Shown here in pieces: positions 60,485 through 64,000 of a DNA stretch of 64,000 nt. The stretch covers positions 62,001-126,000 of the forward strand of contig NZ_QBDX01000004.1 of NCBI RefSeq assembly GCF_003129605.1, read 5' to 3'. This DNA is from Hyphobacterium indicum. Lineage in GTDB: Bacteria; Pseudomonadota; Alphaproteobacteria; Caulobacterales; Maricaulaceae. The first letter of the stretch is position 1, and each line of letters opens with the position of its first letter. The translations under genes and the position numbers were made by a program. The notes beneath the pieces are model-generated. The model had not been told where the DNA came from. It ran no database searches and saw only the letters and a list, made by a program, of their open reading frames with translations.

Positions 60485-61576
60485 TTATTTCCGGCGGTCT
60501 TCTCCGGCCTTGGCCCAGTCCCAATAGCGCAGGACAGTCTGTGCCTTTTCAACGGAAAGCCCGTCAAAAACAGTCTTTGCACGCTGCAGCCCCTCGGTAC
60601 CGCCCAATCCTTCACACAGCTGGATCAGGACATCGCGGTCCGCGCCGGTCGCCTTGCTCAGGATCGCCAGCGGCTCGCCCCCCGGATCCGAACAGATTCG
60701 GACCACAAGCGAATCGCTGATACCCGCCAGCAAGCCCAGCTCGCCGACCAGGCCGGGTTCCGCGCCGCGCGCATGGATCTGGGCGATCAGCCCTTCCATC
60801 GACCCGTATTCGCAATCATCCGAGGCTTGGCGATTGCGTTGCCGGCGGTCAACGAATTTCAGGGCGCGATTGACCAGCGGGTCGGCCCAGTTTTCTGCCG
60901 CCGCCATGGCGAACACATCTTCTGTTGCCTCGATCATCAGCGAGCGGCCAACTGCGAACCGCTGGAGCACCTGCTTTCTGTGTTCATGATCGCAATGCCA
61001 GAACAACTGCAAGGCCGAACGGGGCCGCAATTCCTGCCGTTTCAGCAAGGCTGGCACGTATCGCGACTCGTCCTCGGCCAGCGCCACGATGTGATTGACG
61101 GTTGGCGGCGCAAGGCGGGCATTGTGGTTTTTCAACAGCGCAGTGATGACCGCGGGCTCGCCAATGGACGCCAGTGCGGCCGTCACGGTCTCCGACACCG
61201 ATTCGCGCGATGAAATCATCACGCGGTGGTCAATCGTTCCCAACCGGCTGATCTCCATGAGGTCGAAGTCGGACAGCGCTTCAGAAGCGTCCAGCAGAGG
61301 CGATGCTATCGAGATTTCGTCGGCTGCGAGCAATTTGACAATATTGGCCGGTGCATCACTGATTTCGGCGAGGCGCTCGGCACAACGCCGGCGGATTCGG
61401 GCATCGCTGTTGCGCAGAATCTCGTGCAGCAGATCGCCCACAATCCAGCGTTCCTGCGGGCTGATAATGCTGGAGGGCAGACAGATGATATCCGCCAGGC
61501 GCCGCGCCATCGTGGCGCGCGCGCGGCCGGTTTCAGCCGCCGTCTCGGTCAGGGTAAGAGGTTCCGGTGTATTCAT
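60485..61576 (-). CDS. DUF2336 domain protein, 363 aa
   Basis: Helical soluble protein with RRLADIICLPSSIISPQERWIVGDLLHEILR at the start, LAEISDAPANIVKLLAADEISIASPLL and CDPGGEPLAILSKATGADRDVLIQL, in the DUF2336 style. It is a distant paralogue of 40849-41934. ATG 61576 is the first ATG after a GTG at 61579. It is divergent from the MFS gene (124 bases between) and lies 110 bases upstream of mnhE, same direction. Confidence 0.82.
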   Translation of the reverse strand: MNTPEPLTLTETAAETGRARATMARRLADIICLPSSIISPQERWIVGDLLHEILRNSDARIRRRCAERLAEISDAPANIVKLLAADEISIASPLLDASEALSDFDLMEISRLGTIDHRVMISSRESVSETVTAALASIGEPAVITALLKNHNARLAPPTVNHIVALAEDESRYVPALLKRQELRPRSALQLFWHCDHEHRKQVLQRFAVGRSLMIEATEDVFAMAAAENWADPLVNRALKFVDRRQRNRQASDDCEYGSMEGLIAQIHARGAEPGLVGELGLLAGISDSLVVRICSDPGGEPLAILSKATGADRDVLIQLCEGLGGTEGLQRAKTVFDGLSVEKAQTVLRYWDWAKAGEDRRK

Positions 61577-61700
61577 CACATCGCCTGTTGGTCAGAAAAT
61601 GCCTGCTAAGGCGTTAAACAAGCGTGTGCGGTGCCATGACGCCTTGCGCCCGGAGACCGCGCTGGCCAAGCTCGGCTTCAAGGCTTCGCCGGGGGGCGGA

Positions 61701-62939
61701 ATGGCAAAAGTGGAATCGCGAAAGAGCCCGGCACCCTTTGCCGCATATCTGGTGATCGTCGCCGGATGGTTTTTCGGATTCGGACTTCAGACCACGCTGT
61801 TTCCGGGGGTCGTCTATTTCACACTGCAGGAATCGCCTGAGCGCCTGGGGCTGGCCCAGATGGCCCTCACCGCGCCCATGCTGCTCCTCTTGCCCGCCGC
61901 GGGTGTACTGGCCGAGCGGCGGGGACGGCGGCGGATTTTGATCCTGTTCTATGCCCTCGCGGCGCTGTTTGCCGCGTCCCTTGGTGCGCTTCTTATGTCC
62001 GGCAGACTGACCTATTGGCTGCTCGTCATGTATGCGATTGCCGTTGGATCTTGCGGTGCCTTCGTTCTTCCGGCGCGGGATTCGGCAATCAATCGCGTGG
62101 TCGAGATCGCCAACCGGTCGGGCAAGCCGATCACCCTTCAGAAAGCGGTCGTGATTGCCTCGCTGGTCCAGTTTGCCGGCCAGATCACCGGCATGGGCTT
62201 TGGATATATGGCGCGGTGGACGGGGCCGGGCCCGCTGCTCTTTCTGCAGGCCGGCGGCTTCCTGCTCGGCGTTTTCGCCGCGATCGGACTGCCGCGCTTG
62301 AAAGCAAGACGCACGGCGGCGACCCACGCCATGCAGGACCTGGTCGAAGGCATCAGAACGGTCTTCCGGTCACCCGTGATCGGTTCCATGACCGGCGTCA
62401 TGGTGGCCGTCGGCTTCTTTGTTGTTGGTGGTGCGTTTTTCGTCGTTATTCCGGTACTGGTCCGCGATGTCTACGGTGCCGGCTATGGCACCTTGTCCAG
62501 CCTGCTTGTGGTCTTCTGGATCGGCGCTTTCATCGCCAATGCCCTGCTCGCCAGAATGAGCCATATCGAGCGGCCGGGACGCGCCGTCATGCTGGCCCAA
62601 TTGGTAACGGTGATCAGCCTGGGTGGTCTCGCCCTTCCGATACCGCTGGCGGGGCTTTATGCACTCGACTTCTTCTGGGGGCTGGGAGCAGGCGTGGCGA
62701 TCTCGCTCAGCCGCTCCGTCGTGCAGGAAAACGCGCCAACCGAAATGCTGGCCCGTATCATGTCCGTCTATCAGCTCGGCCTGTTCGGGGGCATGCCCGC
62801 TGGCGCCGCGATGATGGGATTTGTCGTTGCGGCGCTCGGACCGCGGGACTCCGTCCTCATCCCGATGGCCGGGCTGGCGCTGGTGCTGCTCCTGATCTCT
62901 GTTTTCACGCCCATCCTGTCCGTGCGCCGGAAAAGCTGA
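61701..62939 (+). CDS. MFS transporter, 412 aa
   Basis: Twelve TM segments with the MFS-type cytoplasmic basic loop LAERRGRRRILILFYAL between TM2 and TM3 and FVLPARDSAINRVV later. It belongs to the MFS_3/EntS-like group, in which substrates are often efflux drugs or small metabolites; the substrate is not readable. ATG 61701 has GGGGGGCGGA just upstream and begins the TM sequence; frames further upstream overlap the DUF2336 gene. Confidence 0.88.
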   Translation: MAKVESRKSPAPFAAYLVIVAGWFFGFGLQTTLFPGVVYFTLQESPERLGLAQMALTAPMLLLLPAAGVLAERRGRRRILILFYALAALFAASLGALLMSGRLTYWLLVMYAIAVGSCGAFVLPARDSAINRVVEIANRSGKPITLQKAVVIASLVQFAGQITGMGFGYMARWTGPGPLLFLQAGGFLLGVFAAIGLPRLKARRTAATHAMQDLVEGIRTVFRSPVIGSMTGVMVAVGFFVVGGAFFVVIPVLVRDVYGAGYGTLSSLLVVFWIGAFIANALLARMSHIERPGRAVMLAQLVTVISLGGLALPIPLAGLYALDFFWGLGAGVAISLSRSVVQENAPTEMLARIMSVYQLGLFGGMPAGAAMMGFVVAALGPRDSVLIPMAGLALVLLLISVFTPILSVRRKS

Positions 62940-63013
62940 GCCAAGCTGTCAGTCAACATGGTCAGCCGTGCCCGCACGCGCGATAGTATGTTCAAACGGA
63001 AAGCATGGAGTCA

Positions 63014-64000
63014 TGACCCTCATGAATACCTTTCACACCCGCGCCCTGACCGGCGTGGCCGCTCTCGCCCTCTTGTCAGCCTGCAGCGAACCGGCTCCGG
63101 GCAACACGGCCGAACCGGAACAAGCCAGCGAAACCAGCACAGAGACCCAGAATATGAATTTGATTGCCCGCGCCCAGTCGATCACGCCGCCCGCCGCCGA
63201 ACAGCGCCCGGTCACGATTGAACAACTGGGCCGGTCCCGGACCGACGAATATGCCTGGCTACGTGATGATAACTGGCAGGAAGTGATGCGCGATCCGTCC
63301 GTGCTCAACCCGGATATCCGCGCCCATCTGGAAGCCGAGAATGCCTATTATGAAGCGGTCATGGCTCCGACCGAGGCCTTGCAGGAGCGTATATTCCAGG
63401 AAATCCGTGGCCGTATTCTGGAAGACGATTCCTCGGTTCCCGACCGCGACGGCAATTTTGAATATTATTCCCGTTTCCGCGAGGGCGGACAGTATCCAAT
63501 CTATGCGCGGCGCCCGCTTGATCCCGAAACCGGTGAAGCCGGAGAGGAGCAGATCCTGCTGGATGGCGATGCGGAGGCCGACGGCATCGAATATCTCGAT
63601 TTCGGCAATATCGACCACAGCCCGGACCACCGCTGGCTGGCCTATGGCGTCGATACCCGCGGTTCCGAATATTACGAGATCCGCATCCGCGACCTGGAAT
63701 CCGGCGAGGACGTGGCCACATTGACGGATGAGAGCACCGGGAATTTCACCTGGGCGAATGATTCCGCGACCCTGTTCTGGGTCTGGCGCGATGCCAATGG
63801 CCGCTCCAAGCAGGTCTGGCGTCAGGACCGCAGCGAATCCGAAGGCACGATGATATTCGACGAGGCGGATGACGGTTTCTTCGTCAATGTCGGACGCACA
63901 GAAGGCGACAGCTATATCGCCATCTCCACATCCGGCCACACGACCAGCGAGGTTCACCTGATCGACGCCGATAATCCGGAAGCGGAGGCCCTGCTGGTCG
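63014..64000 (+). CDS. Prolyl oligopeptidase family (S9A/oligopeptidase B-like) lipoprotein, N-terminal part
   Basis: At least 329 residues, cut by the right edge. A lipoprotein signal with LLSAC (lipobox Cys near residue 24) is followed by a linker and the beta-propeller domain starting SRTDEYAWLRDDNW, with NIDHSPDHRWLAYGVDTRGSEYYEI and SESEGTMIFDEADDGFFVNVG typical of oligopeptidase B. The catalytic Ser-Asp-His domain lies outside the window. GGAG stands just before ATG 63014; ATG 63023 is another possible start. Should degrade peptides at the outer membrane or periplasm. Confidence 0.85.

Noticed and set aside
61095-61700. N-terminal extension of the MFS gene to 61095
   Set aside because: It overlaps the DUF2336 gene on the other strand; TM sequence and a Shine-Dalgarno begin at 61701.

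Overview
The window looks like a chromosomal segment of a stalked or prosthecate-type alphaproteobacterium, most likely of the Maricaulis/Oceanicaulis/Glycocaulis group (Maricaulales, formerly Hyphomonadaceae). The reasons are the high GC content, a PleC-like and a DivJ-like cell-cycle kinase, CtrA-type TTAA-N7-TTAA boxes, a cycHJKL-type cytochrome c maturation operon, DUF2336 and DUF1491 proteins, and a gene transfer agent (GTA) cluster of the Rhodobacter/Caulobacter type. Genes are densely packed, with many 1-8 base overlaps. I see no tRNA, rRNA, CRISPR array or insertion sequence with a transposase. No gene-free stretch exceeds about 300 bases; the longest (39614-39874) is filled by an inverted-repeat element.

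Layout. 1-4359: the start of dusA, an unknown protein, a receiver-only response regulator and a PleC-like kinase. 4360-6495 (minus): a module of ECF sigma factor, membrane anti-sigma candidate and CnrX-like periplasmic sensor, preceded by an EF-hand protein. 6497-18794 (minus): glnE, a HAMP histidine kinase and OmpR regulator, DegP, a hydrolase-OsmC fusion, ccmH/F/E/I and a DUF938 methyltransferase. 18836-23525 (minus): an unknown protein, a second histidine kinase/regulator pair with a PepSY protein, and a DnaJ-like co-chaperone. 23568-37043 (minus): the GTA structural cluster, which has no visible gp7 and is interrupted by one gene on the opposite strand (31803-32264). 37150-44726: YcgN, a class A PBP, a 267-bp inverted-repeat element, a voltage-gated channel, DUF2336, MscS and RF3. 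44795-52576: DUF1491, a BcsB-like orphan, several secreted orphans, the DivJ-like kinase, SufE, DUF6456 and a DnaA-domain-IV-like protein. 52708-60374 (minus): a ten-gene Mrp/MBH-type Na+/H+ antiporter operon. 60485-64000: a second DUF2336 protein, an MFS transporter and the start of a prolyl-oligopeptidase lipoprotein.

How the genes work together. The PleC-like and DivJ-like kinases would act in opposite directions on DivK/PleD, which are not in the window, and so control CtrA. CtrA-type boxes in front of four genes here suggest feedback and a set of uncharacterised targets. DegP appears to head an operon ending in an OmpR regulator and its kinase, with an 11-bp-spaced direct repeat upstream that could be the regulator's own site. 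The GTA cluster encodes packaging, capsid and tail proteins but no lysis or integration genes, so lysis and control must come from elsewhere. The Mrp operon would handle sodium export and pH balance, as expected of a marine organism.

Limits. All calls come from reading translated sequence and recalled family features; no database search was run. The names pleC and divJ, the BcsB resemblance and all operator sites are inferences. dusA and the final peptidase are cut by the window edges.
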